From Flammeovirga pacifica (GTDB taxonomy: Bacteria > Bacteroidota > Bacteroidia > Cytophagales > Flammeovirgaceae), in contig NZ_JRYR02000002.1 of the NCBI RefSeq assembly GCF_000807855.2, positions 945,756 through 1,009,755 on the forward strand: DNA of 64,000 bases. The letters run 5' to 3'. A program made the translations under genes and the position numbers. Numbering within the stretch: the first letter of the stretch is position 1; the number at the start of each line of letters is the position of its first letter. Of the stretch, positions 48,624 through 57,546 are shown piece by piece. The notes under the pieces were generated by a model. The model saw nothing but the letters and a program-made list of their open reading frames with translations, searched no databases and was not told the DNA's origin.

Positions 48624-49024
48624 ACTGATTATTTAGTAGTGAAATATTGTATGGCAATTTGTCGAATCGTCTAATTCCAAATGTGCCTATCAATATTTTT
48701 TGTGTATGTATAAATTTAGTTGTCTGATTATCAATAACAACCATAGATACATTTTCTACTAACACTACTATTGAACCCTTCTTGACTTTCTCTTTCTTAA
48801 TAATTTAAATTATCTTAATTATCGAAATAAAAACACTGAATTTTAGATCATTTAATGAGTGATTTTGTGTCATTTTATGCCATTGGACTACTAAGCACAA
48901 GAATGTAACCATTACAGACATTCTTTAAATTTTGATCCACTTAATTTACAATAGGTCTTTAAGATAAGGTAAAAACGATATGCGTTACAGAAGACTAATT
49001 ACGTTGCGAATTCAAATGTTATAA
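48624..49024. promoter_or_regulatory. Divergent sulfatase intergenic region with shared 15-base element
   Basis: The 15-mer TTGTCTGATTATCAA at 48720-48734 occurs in reverse complement at 54433-54447 before GH82-like copy 2, and the flanks toward 48700 (AATTTAT and AT-rich bases) are also largely conserved. The element includes the dyad TGAT/ATCA. No exact -33/-7 pair was found. The remainder is AT-rich. Confidence 0.5.
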
Positions 49025-50506
49025 ATGATGAAAAGAATTAGAACAAATATTTTAGCACTGTTACTTGGGGCATTAGCCATAAGTTGTGCTAGCTCTTCTA
49101 AAAGTACAACAAAAGCAAATAAAGGAAGTAAACCTAATATTATTTACATTCTTGCAGATGACTTAGGCTATGGTGATTTAAGTAGCTATGGTCAACAAAA
49201 ATTTACGACTCCTAACATTGACGCACTAGCTGAAGGTGGTATTAAATTTACACAACACTATTGCGGATCTGCAGTATGTGCTCCTTCAAGATCTACGTTA
49301 ATGACAGGCCAACATACAGGACACACTCCTATTCGTGGTAACAAAGAATTAAAAGGTCAAGAAGGACAAACTCCACTTCCTAAAAATGCTTATACTGTAG
49401 CTGAAGTAATGAAAGATGCTGGTTATACTACAGGAGCTTTTGGTAAATGGGGATTGGGATTTATTGGTAGTGAAGGTGATGCTATTAATCAAGGTTTCGA
49501 TACTTTTTATGGTTACAATTGTCAGCGTGTAGCACACAGATATTACCCAGAATATTTATGGGATAATGATCAAAAAGACTTTTTACCTGGCAACGATTGG
49601 ACAAATAAAGTGACTTATGCTCCAGATGTGATTCAAGAAAAAACTTTAGAGTTTATTGAAGATAATAAAAATAAGCCTTTCTTTGTTTATGTTCCATTTA
49701 CATTACCTCATGCTGAGTTAATTGCTCCTGCGGATTCCGTAATCAATAAATTTAAAGGTAAATACCCTGAGACTCCACATGATGAGACAAAAAGGTATAC
49801 TTCTGATTATGGTCCGAATATCAAAAAAGAAATGTATTGCCCTCAAGAAACTCCACATGCTGCTTTTGCTTCTATGATTTATACATTAGACATTTATGTT
49901 GGACAAATTGTAGATAAAGTAGAGGAACTTGGTATCGCAGATAATACTATCATTATGTTTGCGTCGGATAATGGACCCCATGAAGAAGGTGGTGCTGACC
50001 CTGCATTTTTCAATAGTGGTGGAAATTTAAGAGGTGTAAAAAGAGATCTATATGAAGGTGGTGTAAGAACTCCTTTTATCGTAAAATGGCCAAACAAAAT
50101 TAAAGCAGGAGAAACTTCTACACATATTTCTGCATTCTGGGATGTACTTCCAACTTTAGCGGATATTGTAGGTATTGAAGTGAGTGCGCCAACAGATGGT
50201 ATTTCTTTTCTTCCTACTTTGATGGGTCAGGAACAAAAAGAATCTCACCCTTATATGTATTGGGAACTTCCTGTTAGAGGAGGTCGTCAGGCAGTACGAT
50301 TAAACCAATGGAAAGGTGTTAAATACAACATCACTAAGCCAAACGCAAGATTAGAACTTTATAATTTAGAAAATGACCCTGAGGAAACTGAAGACGTAAG
50401 TGCACAGTACCCTGAAGTGGTTAAAGAAATTGAGAAGATTATGGTAGATGCGAGAGTAGACAACCCTACTTTCCCACTTTTCTCTTCTTCTAAAAAAAGA
50501 AGCTAA
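49025..50506 (+). CDS. Lipoprotein sulfatase (CAPSR, S1_16-like)
   Basis: The 493-residue product has a lipoprotein signal (LAISCASS, Cys21). The sulfatase domain has CAPSR (Cys85 to Arg89) followed by STLMTGQHTGHTPIRGN, metal-site ILADDLGYGD and ASDNGPHEEGG, FGKWGLGF and VPFTLPHAE. The pattern resembles the S1_16 type; I hold the subfamily as tentative. The SASA esterase starts 73 bases after the stop, with a terminator between. Together the sulfatases would strip different sulfate positions from the galactan. Confidence 0.9.
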   Translation: MMKRIRTNILALLLGALAISCASSSKSTTKANKGSKPNIIYILADDLGYGDLSSYGQQKFTTPNIDALAEGGIKFTQHYCGSAVCAPSRSTLMTGQHTGHTPIRGNKELKGQEGQTPLPKNAYTVAEVMKDAGYTTGAFGKWGLGFIGSEGDAINQGFDTFYGYNCQRVAHRYYPEYLWDNDQKDFLPGNDWTNKVTYAPDVIQEKTLEFIEDNKNKPFFVYVPFTLPHAELIAPADSVINKFKGKYPETPHDETKRYTSDYGPNIKKEMYCPQETPHAAFASMIYTLDIYVGQIVDKVEELGIADNTIIMFASDNGPHEEGGADPAFFNSGGNLRGVKRDLYEGGVRTPFIVKWPNKIKAGETSTHISAFWDVLPTLADIVGIEVSAPTDGISFLPTLMGQEQKESHPYMYWELPVRGGRQAVRLNQWKGVKYNITKPNARLELYNLENDPEETEDVSAQYPEVVKEIEKIMVDARVDNPTFPLFSSSKKRS

Positions 50507-50529
50507 TTCATTACATTCTTATTTACATT

Positions 50530-50563
50530 AGGCTGTTTTATTTAAAAGTAGAACAGCCTTTTT
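50530..50563 (+). terminator. Terminator between sulfatase and SASA esterase
   Basis: AGGCTGTTTTA (50530-50540) pairs, with one wobble, with TAGAACAGCCT (50549-50559), followed by five T. It ends 17 bases before the esterase start, so read-through may be partial. Confidence 0.75.
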
Positions 50564-50579
50564 AATAAAAAATATCGCT

Positions 50580-51452
50580 ATGAAACTACTAAACACTATT
50601 TCCCTATTTTTCTTCTTTGTGATCACAGCTTTCTGTCAAGAAGAGCAAATGTATATTGTTTTACTTGGTGGACAATCCAACATGGTTGGAAGAGGACAAT
50701 TTGATGAATTATCGCCCTCCGATATAGTAAGAGTAGATAATGCTGCTCAAAAAATTTCTATCATTTCTAATGGTCGAAAAGAATTACCATTGTCTTATCA
50801 ATCCGCTACTAAAAGACAAATTAATTTTGGACCTGAATTATTTTTTGGAGTAACACTTCATGAAAAATATCCTAATAAGAAATTCCTTTTTATAAAAGAA
50901 GGAATGGGTGGCACATCACTTTTAGGGGCTTGGAACCCGAATTGGACACAAGAAATGGCTATTTTATCAGAAAAAGATGAAAAACGTCAGACGACCAAAT
51001 TATATGAAAAGCACTGCAACGTTATTCAGTCCGCGTTAGCGAAATACCCTAATGCAAAAATTGTCGGAATGTTATGGATGCAGGGAGAAAGAGATACACG
51101 TACAGAAGTAGCTGCTACCACCTATAAATCCAATTTAAAACAATTGATTTACGCTTATAGAAATGATTTTAAGATAAAAAATATGCCTTTTATTTTTGGG
51201 CAAGTCAACTGCCCTCCTAGAGGCAAATATTTGGAAGGAGTAAACATTGTTAGAGATCAGATGATGAGTACGGAACAACAGATGAAAAACGTATTTATGA
51301 TTCCTACTTCTATGGAAGATTCTTGGCATGATTACCCTAAAAAACCTGACAATGTACATTATTCTACTGAAGGCCAAAAGAGACTTGGTAATGCATTTGG
51401 TAAGACTTTTTTAGCAATACAATCCATCCAAAATATAGAAAAAGTAAAATAG
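50580..51452 (+). CDS. Secreted SASA-family carbohydrate esterase (copy 2)
   Basis: The 290-residue product has a signal peptide (about 1-19) and the same esterase blocks as the copy at 7199-8077: GGQSNM (Ser33), GGTSLLGAWNPNW, MLWMQGERDT and DNVHYSTEGQKRLGNAF. It is expected to remove acetyl groups from a carbohydrate in the periplasm. It follows a sulfatase on the same strand behind a terminator hairpin and precedes the T9SS protein at 51570. Some residues differ from copy 1, for example RD in place of ND after MQGE, so the two may have different substrates. Confidence 0.8.
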   Translation: MKLLNTISLFFFFVITAFCQEEQMYIVLLGGQSNMVGRGQFDELSPSDIVRVDNAAQKISIISNGRKELPLSYQSATKRQINFGPELFFGVTLHEKYPNKKFLFIKEGMGGTSLLGAWNPNWTQEMAILSEKDEKRQTTKLYEKHCNVIQSALAKYPNAKIVGMLWMQGERDTRTEVAATTYKSNLKQLIYAYRNDFKIKNMPFIFGQVNCPPRGKYLEGVNIVRDQMMSTEQQMKNVFMIPTSMEDSWHDYPKKPDNVHYSTEGQKRLGNAFGKTFLAIQSIQNIEKVK

Positions 51453-51569
51453 ACTGATAAGATATTACGTCTATTCTTCTTTGTATTTTCATTATCATAT
51501 ATTTAATGTTTTAATCAGTGACAAAATAGTTTCATAGATATAAAGTCTTAAACAAAAGAACTCAATACT

Positions 51570-53072
51570 ATGAAATTATTTTTATCAACAGTTTTTCTCA
51601 TTGTTTTTATGACTTTAGGCGTTCAAGTTATCATTGCACAAAATGACCTTCCAGTAGAAAGACTAAGTGGAGAAATTGGTGATGAAAAATTTGAAAACAA
51701 AAAAGTTATTATAGAAGGCAATACATTCACCGTAAATGGAAAACTTGAGTTGAAAAACTGTCAAGTCACTATTAAATCTTCTACAATTGTTGGGGAAGGT
51801 GAAATTAAAATTGAGAATAAAGAGGATATTAAAACAGTAAAAATTAAAAAAGAAGATTTTAATGTTCAGAATAAAAAAATAGAAATAAAGAATGCAAATA
51901 CCATCATCTCATCAGCTACATTAACTACTGATGGAGGAAGTCACTTAAAATTTGAAAACGGTAGTTTAACTTGTAATAATAGCTATTGGGTGTTAGATGG
52001 TCATGTTGATTTTCAAGCACATGATAGTGAATTAGAAGATTCTCTTCATGTATATATGGAAAATGTGTCTATACAAGAACTTAGTGATAAGATACATTAC
52101 AAAAAAAATGTAGGATGGGAATACTCAGGTGGATGTATTGACCCTTTTGAAAAAGAAGACAAGAATATGCCTTCACAAAATAAAGATGATATTAGACCTC
52201 CAGGATTTACAGACTGTGATGATGTTGATAATCAATTGCATTATTTTGAAGGAGATGTAAATGCGAATGAACGTACTAGTTTAAAATGGTCGATGTACTC
52301 AGAAAATGGTATCGGTTCTTATCAGATATACACTTCCAATAACTTACAAAATTGGGAATTACTAACAGATATAGATGCTATTTCTAGTGATATGGATGAA
52401 CCTATTGACTATGAATATAATGATAATGTTGATCGTATTGATACCGTCTATTTTCAATTGAGATCTATATCAACATCCCAGCAAATATCTGAACCTACTG
52501 CTTTAGATACCATACAAATTTATTACGGTGAAGATGACTTACCAGTGGAAATGATCTATTTCAATACCGAGATTTATGAAGATGGTGTGAGCTTATATTG
52601 GGCTACTGCTACCGAAATAAACAGTGATTATTTTGAGGTACAATATTCCTTAAACAATCAAGACTGGGAAGTGCTTGATCAGGTAAATGCTGCAGGTAAC
52701 AGTCAGACAACCTTAGAGTATCAATATGATGACGTTATCCGTTATGGTAGTATCTATTACCGATTAAAACAGGTCGATTTCGATGGTAAATTCGAGTACT
52801 TTACTACTGATAAGGTCATGATTGAAAATGAACAAGATTTAGAGGTAGTGATTTACCCTGTGCCTCAAAATGCTGGCCAAGATATTAAGATTCTTCCCAA
52901 TAATAATGAGCCCTATGACATCATTGTGTTTAATCAAGTCGGTCAAATGGTCTATCTTGAAGACGATTTACAAAACGAAACAGCGTTAAGAACGGCCTGG
53001 GGGAGAGGAATGTTTATCGTTCATATTATTCAAAAAAGTCAGAAAGACATTTTAAAAGTACAGGTGAAATAA
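51570..53072 (+). CDS. Secreted T9SS protein of unknown function, beta-solenoid-like N-terminus
   Basis: The 500-residue product has a signal peptide (about 1-23) and ends with a T9SS-type domain (about 425-500, VIYPVPQNAGQDIKILPNN). The N-terminal part (about 28-165) is a series of short, Lys/Glu-rich strands (LELKNCQVTIKSSTIVGEGEIKIENK, KIEIKNANTIISSATLTTDGGSHLKFENG), like a small beta-solenoid, a fold common in adhesive or polysaccharide-binding proteins. A linker with Cys is followed by two fibronectin-like segments (about 240-320, 327-425) of the kind that precede T9SS domains. No catalytic motif is seen. The PUL context suggests glycan attachment, but this is not shown. Confidence 0.7.
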   Translation: MKLFLSTVFLIVFMTLGVQVIIAQNDLPVERLSGEIGDEKFENKKVIIEGNTFTVNGKLELKNCQVTIKSSTIVGEGEIKIENKEDIKTVKIKKEDFNVQNKKIEIKNANTIISSATLTTDGGSHLKFENGSLTCNNSYWVLDGHVDFQAHDSELEDSLHVYMENVSIQELSDKIHYKKNVGWEYSGGCIDPFEKEDKNMPSQNKDDIRPPGFTDCDDVDNQLHYFEGDVNANERTSLKWSMYSENGIGSYQIYTSNNLQNWELLTDIDAISSDMDEPIDYEYNDNVDRIDTVYFQLRSISTSQQISEPTALDTIQIYYGEDDLPVEMIYFNTEIYEDGVSLYWATATEINSDYFEVQYSLNNQDWEVLDQVNAAGNSQTTLEYQYDDVIRYGSIYYRLKQVDFDGKFEYFTTDKVMIENEQDLEVVIYPVPQNAGQDIKILPNNNEPYDIIVFNQVGQMVYLEDDLQNETALRTAWGRGMFIVHIIQKSQKDILKVQVK

Positions 53073-53092
53073 TTCAAATAGATCACCATATA

Positions 53093-53140
53093 AAAAGGAA
53101 CTGTTCTCATTATCAATGATGAGAACAGTTCCTTTTATTT
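53093..53140. terminator. Strong bidirectional terminator
   Basis: A perfect 18-base stem (53093-53110 with 53119-53136) with an 8-base loop, flanked by A and T runs, between the convergent genes at 51570 and 53166. Confidence 0.95.
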
Positions 53141-53165
53141 TGATTCAGATATTGAACAGAGAGAA

Positions 53166-54404
53166 TTATTTCCCTTCCTTACAGTTCTTTACAGCATCTT
53201 GCTCGTATAAAATATCTTTTGATTGATGAGGATAGCCTACTGATTCCACATTCGTGATTTCAACATTCCAATATCCTTTTGGTGCTCCACCTTTCCCTTT
53301 TGCTGTGTTTACTACAGTAACACAAGAAGGAGCTTTGAAGCTCTCACCATCAGGGTTTTTACCGTCAATTAATTTACGTTCTGGACAAGGCATGTATTTA
53401 AAGTGCTTCGACTTAACCTGAGCTGTAGTACCGTATGTACTCTTAATGTTGCTTACTTTAGAAGTATTGGCATAAGTACCTGGCTTTAAATTAGCTACTT
53501 TTTGTTTTTTAGAAACATAACCTTTACCAATTCTAACTGCAAATCCACAGTTTACAGACTCAACACCATCCATCTCAACATGTCCGTTTTGCATAGAGTG
53601 TGGAGAGATCATTAGTGCAGCATTACCATTTTGGCAATAAATATTCTTACCGTGAATATTGTGATTTCCCCCTACTTGAAGATCATTCATTTTCTTCAAA
53701 CCAGTCTCTAAACGAAGTGTAACACCACCATCACCCCAAATATTTTCATAATAAACATTGGTTGATGCTTGAGATTGGATTAAACCATATCCGTAGTGTG
53801 CTTTCTCTATTCTACAATTTTTGATAACACCATTTTCAGGCATCACATACTTACCGTTGTATTTGCAATACCCTAGTGTAATACCGTTAAACTTTGTATT
53901 GTCGTCAAGAATATTCATTCCTTCAATCAGGAAATTTTCTGAGTTATTCACTTGGAACATTCTAACATTTTTGTTTTTAGAAACGCTCAAATCAACCGTA
54001 TACATCCCTTTTTTAGCTCTAACACTTACGTTTTTTGCTCTATGACTTTCATCTCCAAAAGACATGATCATAAAGTTTTTATCGCTTCCTGGGTAAGTAG
54101 CATAAATCGTTGCTTTTTCATCAATAACGATATGAACGTTCGATTTTAAAATAATATTTTTGAAATAATATTTACCCTCTGGAATATTTATTACACCACC
54201 TTTTTTTATTGCTGTCAAATCATCAATCGCTTTTTGAAGATTCTTACTGTCGTCTTGATCATCTTTATTATTGACTTTATAGTCTTTTACTAAGTTGACC
54301 GTTTTCTTAGCTTCTTTGATTTTATCTGTGTAAAAATCACTGGCTTTTTGAGCATAGGATTGTAGCCCTAAAAGACATAATAATAGAATAAAATAATTTT
54401 TCAT
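53166..54404 (-). CDS. Secreted beta-helix protein resembling GH82 iota-carrageenase (copy 2)
   Basis: The 412-residue product has a signal peptide (1-18, ending SYAQ) and a right-handed beta-helix. It shares with the copy at 17206-18867 the blocks YGYGLIQSQ, GGVTLRLETG, CQNGNAALMISPH and a GYVS/PGTYAN region. Measured against the GH82 active site as I recall it (Gln222, Glu245, Asp247, His281), Gln210, Glu233 and His269 keep the same spacing of 23 and 36 residues, but the Asp position is Gly235. Unlike copy 1 it lacks a T9SS domain, so it stays in the periplasm. The 15-base element at 54433-54447 lies before its start. If it cuts iota-carrageenan-like chains it must use other residues; otherwise it may bind the chain. 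Confidence 0.6.
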   Translation of the reverse strand: MKNYFILLLCLLGLQSYAQKASDFYTDKIKEAKKTVNLVKDYKVNNKDDQDDSKNLQKAIDDLTAIKKGGVINIPEGKYYFKNIILKSNVHIVIDEKATIYATYPGSDKNFMIMSFGDESHRAKNVSVRAKKGMYTVDLSVSKNKNVRMFQVNNSENFLIEGMNILDDNTKFNGITLGYCKYNGKYVMPENGVIKNCRIEKAHYGYGLIQSQASTNVYYENIWGDGGVTLRLETGLKKMNDLQVGGNHNIHGKNIYCQNGNAALMISPHSMQNGHVEMDGVESVNCGFAVRIGKGYVSKKQKVANLKPGTYANTSKVSNIKSTYGTTAQVKSKHFKYMPCPERKLIDGKNPDGESFKAPSCVTVVNTAKGKGGAPKGYWNVEITNVESVGYPHQSKDILYEQDAVKNCKEGK

Positions 54405-54432
54405 CTCAATAAATTAATTAAACCTCAAATTG

Positions 54433-54472
54433 TTGATAATCAGACAAACCAATTTATCTATAAAACACAAAA
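54433..54472 (-). promoter_or_regulatory. Shared regulatory element before GH82-like copy 2
   Basis: TTGATAATCAGACAA (54433-54447) is identical to the reverse complement of 48720-48734, and after a 3-base gap of similarity both continue with AATTTAT and then AT-rich bases ending in ACACAAAA (54465-54472 here). It lies 29-68 bases before the start codon. Confidence 0.55.
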
Positions 54473-54513
54473 TAAATTGATTTGTCATAGAATCACCATT
54501 AAATATTTTTGAA

Positions 54514-57500
54514 TTAGATCGCTTTCATTTCGTCCAAGCAGAAACCATTACACTTAAGTGCAGTAATACGAATCGTATTGGCTCCCATACCTAATTGTAC
54601 TTTCACCTCATATTCTTTCCATTCTTTTTTGTAATTTTTACAAGCGTCTAACGTCAATACTTGTTCTTTTCCGTTGACTGATAAAGTTACCGTATGTTGT
54701 TTCACATCGCGTCGTGCAGCAGAGTATCTTAATTTAAGAATGTATTCACCTTCACTACCATCGTTTTCTTGATAGAACTCCACATAACCCCCTTCGTTTT
54801 TACCAAAATCGATAAAACCTTTTCCGTTAAAGTTTTCTCCTTCATTAGAAATTGTGACACCATCGAAAGTTGCGTCTTCTGCTTGATCACCCCCTGGATT
54901 GGCTGCAGTCATGACTGTTTTCCACTCGAAACCAGCATCGGCTGCAAACTCTTCGTGCATCATTAATAACTCTTTTTGATCTAAAGTAACTAAAGCTTTC
55001 ACAGTAGTTCCTAATTCGATATCAAAAGCATTTTTATATTCTTTTGATGCTGTTGTTGGTGTAGAACCATCTGTAGTATAATAGATTTTAATATCGCCAG
55101 AAGTTGCTTTACCTCTTAACGTAATTTGCTCTACATCTATACTTGCTTTTTGAGAAGTCAGAAGTCTTTTTTCTCCTAAAATAGCACCTACATAAAGATT
55201 AATATCACCTGTGGCATCAGTACTTTCAACATACGCTCTTGTTAGACCGTAAAAAGCAATTCTATCTTTGGCCTCATAATGTTTTTCCACATCAATTGGA
55301 CTACCGTTATCTAAAGCTTTCACTCTAGCAGAACCGATCACTTTATAGAAGCTTCGATTCTCTCCATAAGGATAGAATTCACCTTTGCTATCTGTAGCCG
55401 CAATTCTTACTTGAACGATATCTTCATTACTATCAAGCATTCCTTCTCCATCCACAGTTAATTTAAGACGAGAAGGTGCTTCTGCTGTTCTGATTACTTC
55501 ATTAAGAATCGCTTTTCCGTCTTTATAACCTACCGCTTTCAGTTCACCTTCTTGGTACCCTACTAACCACTCGCATTGCATCTTATCCCATGATTTACCT
55601 GGTTTTTGTTTACCAAGTGATGTACCGTTTATGAATAACTCAACTTCATCACAGTTAGAATAAACCCAAACTGGAATTTCCACTCCTTTCTCTAATGTAG
55701 GATGTGTCCAATGAGGTAAAATATGAATCATTGGCTTTGTTGTCCATTGCGATTGATACAGATAGAATAGATCCTTCTCGAAGTTGGCCATATCTATAGC
55801 TCCACCCATGAATGCTTTGAAGGGCCAACCACCATGTACAAAACCTGCTTCTCCAATATAATCATGACCTGTCCATCTAAATGAACCAGCATAATTAGGA
55901 ATATCTCTTAGTTGCTCAATATTTTGTCTTGAAGTTAAACGCACCATAGCGTTATCATAACTTGAATTGAAGATTTGTTTAAAGCTATTCTTTTTAGCAG
56001 ATGTTGTCCAATCGTAAGTAAACACTTCTTCATCGGTTAAATCAGGATATTCGTAGGGTAAATGACGTTTACTAGGATAACCATCTCTATACCAAGTCTT
56101 TGTTCTATAATATCCTCTTACTTGCCAAGTATGAGTATTTTCTGTGCCAATAAACACTCTATCTTTTTGTAAGTGATCAAAAAATCCTTTCTTTTCACTA
56201 TGACCATTTACTCCAAAAACATCCATATGATCAGAACCGGAGTGTCCTGAAGTTACAGGTCTTGTGTTGTCCAATTCGTGACATCTTTCTACTAAAGCTT
56301 TCGCTGCTTCTTCACCTCTAGTTTCGTTTCCTACAGAATAAATAATAATTGATGGATGATTTCGATCTCTTTTTATCCAATCTGTTAAATCACGATTCCA
56401 CCATTCGTTAAAAAAGTGAGCACCGTAATCATTATCTGCCTTCTTATGCCAGCCATCAAAAATTTCATCCATAACAATTAATCCCATCTCATCACACATA
56501 TCGTAAAACTGAGGTGTTTGTGGGTTATGGGAAGTACGAATTGCATTCACACCCATATCTTTTAATTGTTGTAATCTGAAACGTAAAACTTTATCTGGTA
56601 CCGCTGCCCCTAAAGCACCTGCATCTTGATGATTACAAACACCTTGAAGTTTAACGTTTTCTCCGTTAATCCAAACACCTGTTTCCGGTAACCATTCTAC
56701 ATCTCTCACTCCAAAATTTGTAGTATATGTTTGATCGACTTTCTTTGCTTCAATCTTTGTTACTGCTTTGTATAAATAAGGTGAAGAAGTAGACCATAAA
56801 TGAGGATTCTCAATTGTTATATTTTGAGTAATATATTCTTTCCCATTCGCTTTTATTGCCACTTTTGATTTTGCTTTGGCCACTTCAGTACCATTTGCAT
56901 CAACAATAGAAGTGACTAATTGAGCTTTTTTATCACTATCGAATTTATTTTCTAATTCAGTAGTTACGATCACATTATTCTTTTCTGTTCTTACAAAAAT
57001 TCCTGATAATGGAACATGAAGTGGTGACTTTAAATCAATCCAAGTATTGGCATAAATACCAGAACCTGTATACCATCTAGCGGCAGGTTGTAAATCATTA
57101 TCTACCCTTACTGCAAATGTGATTTCATCATTTTCGTTCACCTCCTTAGAAATATCATATCCAAATGTAATCCAACCATAAGGTCTGTCCCCTAGTTTTC
57201 TGCCATTGGCCCAAACAGTGCTATTCATAAAAACACCATCGAAAGTAATCTGAACATATTGTCCTTTCCACTCTTTAGGAACTTTTATTGTTTTTCTATA
57301 CCAACCAATACCAGCTGGCAAGTAACCACACTTGTCTCCCATTGGATGATTCTCGTCGTATTCCCCTTCTATACTCCAATCGTGAGGAAGGTTTAACGCT
57401 CTCCAATTTGTATCATTATATTTTACTTTATCAGCTCCAGTTTGATCTTCTAATTTAAATTTCCAATGTTCATTAAAATTGATTCTTTGCTGTGCGATTA

Positions 57501-57546
57501 GTTGTAGGGATGAAAAAAATATCCCAATTATAAGTAAGTATTTCAT
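54514..57546 (-). CDS. GH2 beta-galactosidase-like enzyme with C-terminal CBM
   Basis: An ATG at 57600 would give 1028 residues, but the ATG at residue 19 (57546) starts a clear signal peptide (ending LIAQQ), so I choose it; numbering uses the longer form. The GH2 layout is complete: jelly roll (about 40-190), Ig-like domain, TIM barrel (about 300-600) with Glu426 (YSVGNETRG, acid/base) and Glu487 (FIGTENTHTW, nucleophile), and the segment NAIRTSHNP. It has further C-terminal domains: a DUF4982-like part (about 620-800), a chitobiase C-terminal-like part (about 850-895, KIYYTTDGSTPTTA) and a CBM35/6-like module (about 925-1028). The catalytic part is typical of beta-galactosidases that act on algal oligosaccharides. 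It has no T9SS domain, so it works in the periplasm. A TCACACA element lies 77-91 bases before the start. Confidence 0.88.
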   Translation of the reverse strand: MKYLLIIGIFFSSLQLIAQQRINFNEHWKFKLEDQTGADKVKYNDTNWRALNLPHDWSIEGEYDENHPMGDKCGYLPAGIGWYRKTIKVPKEWKGQYVQITFDGVFMNSTVWANGRKLGDRPYGWITFGYDISKEVNENDEITFAVRVDNDLQPAARWYTGSGIYANTWIDLKSPLHVPLSGIFVRTEKNNVIVTTELENKFDSDKKAQLVTSIVDANGTEVAKAKSKVAIKANGKEYITQNITIENPHLWSTSSPYLYKAVTKIEAKKVDQTYTTNFGVRDVEWLPETGVWINGENVKLQGVCNHQDAGALGAAVPDKVLRFRLQQLKDMGVNAIRTSHNPQTPQFYDMCDEMGLIVMDEIFDGWHKKADNDYGAHFFNEWWNRDLTDWIKRDRNHPSIIIYSVGNETRGEEAAKALVERCHELDNTRPVTSGHSGSDHMDVFGVNGHSEKKGFFDHLQKDRVFIGTENTHTWQVRGYYRTKTWYRDGYPSKRHLPYEYPDLTDEEVFTYDWTTSAKKNSFKQIFNSSYDNAMVRLTSRQNIEQLRDIPNYAGSFRWTGHDYIGEAGFVHGGWPFKAFMGGAIDMANFEKDLFYLYQSQWTTKPMIHILPHWTHPTLEKGVEIPVWVYSNCDEVELFINGTSLGKQKPGKSWDKMQCEWLVGYQEGELKAVGYKDGKAILNEVIRTAEAPSRLKLTVDGEGMLDSNEDIVQVRIAATDSKGEFYPYGENRSFYKVIGSARVKALDNGSPIDVEKHYEAKDRIAFYGLTRAYVESTDATGDINLYVGAILGEKRLLTSQKASIDVEQITLRGKATSGDIKIYYTTDGSTPTTASKEYKNAFDIELGTTVKALVTLDQKELLMMHEEFAADAGFEWKTVMTAANPGGDQAEDATFDGVTISNEGENFNGKGFIDFGKNEGGYVEFYQENDGSEGEYILKLRYSAARRDVKQHTVTLSVNGKEQVLTLDACKNYKKEWKEYEVKVQLGMGANTIRITALKCNGFCLDEMKAI

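Noticed and set aside
662-48874. GTGTCA/TGACAC found upstream of the GH16, SASA, GH110 and two sulfatase genes
   Set aside because: The hexamer is short, positions vary widely and some copies overlap -33 or terminator sequences. Not distinguishable from chance.
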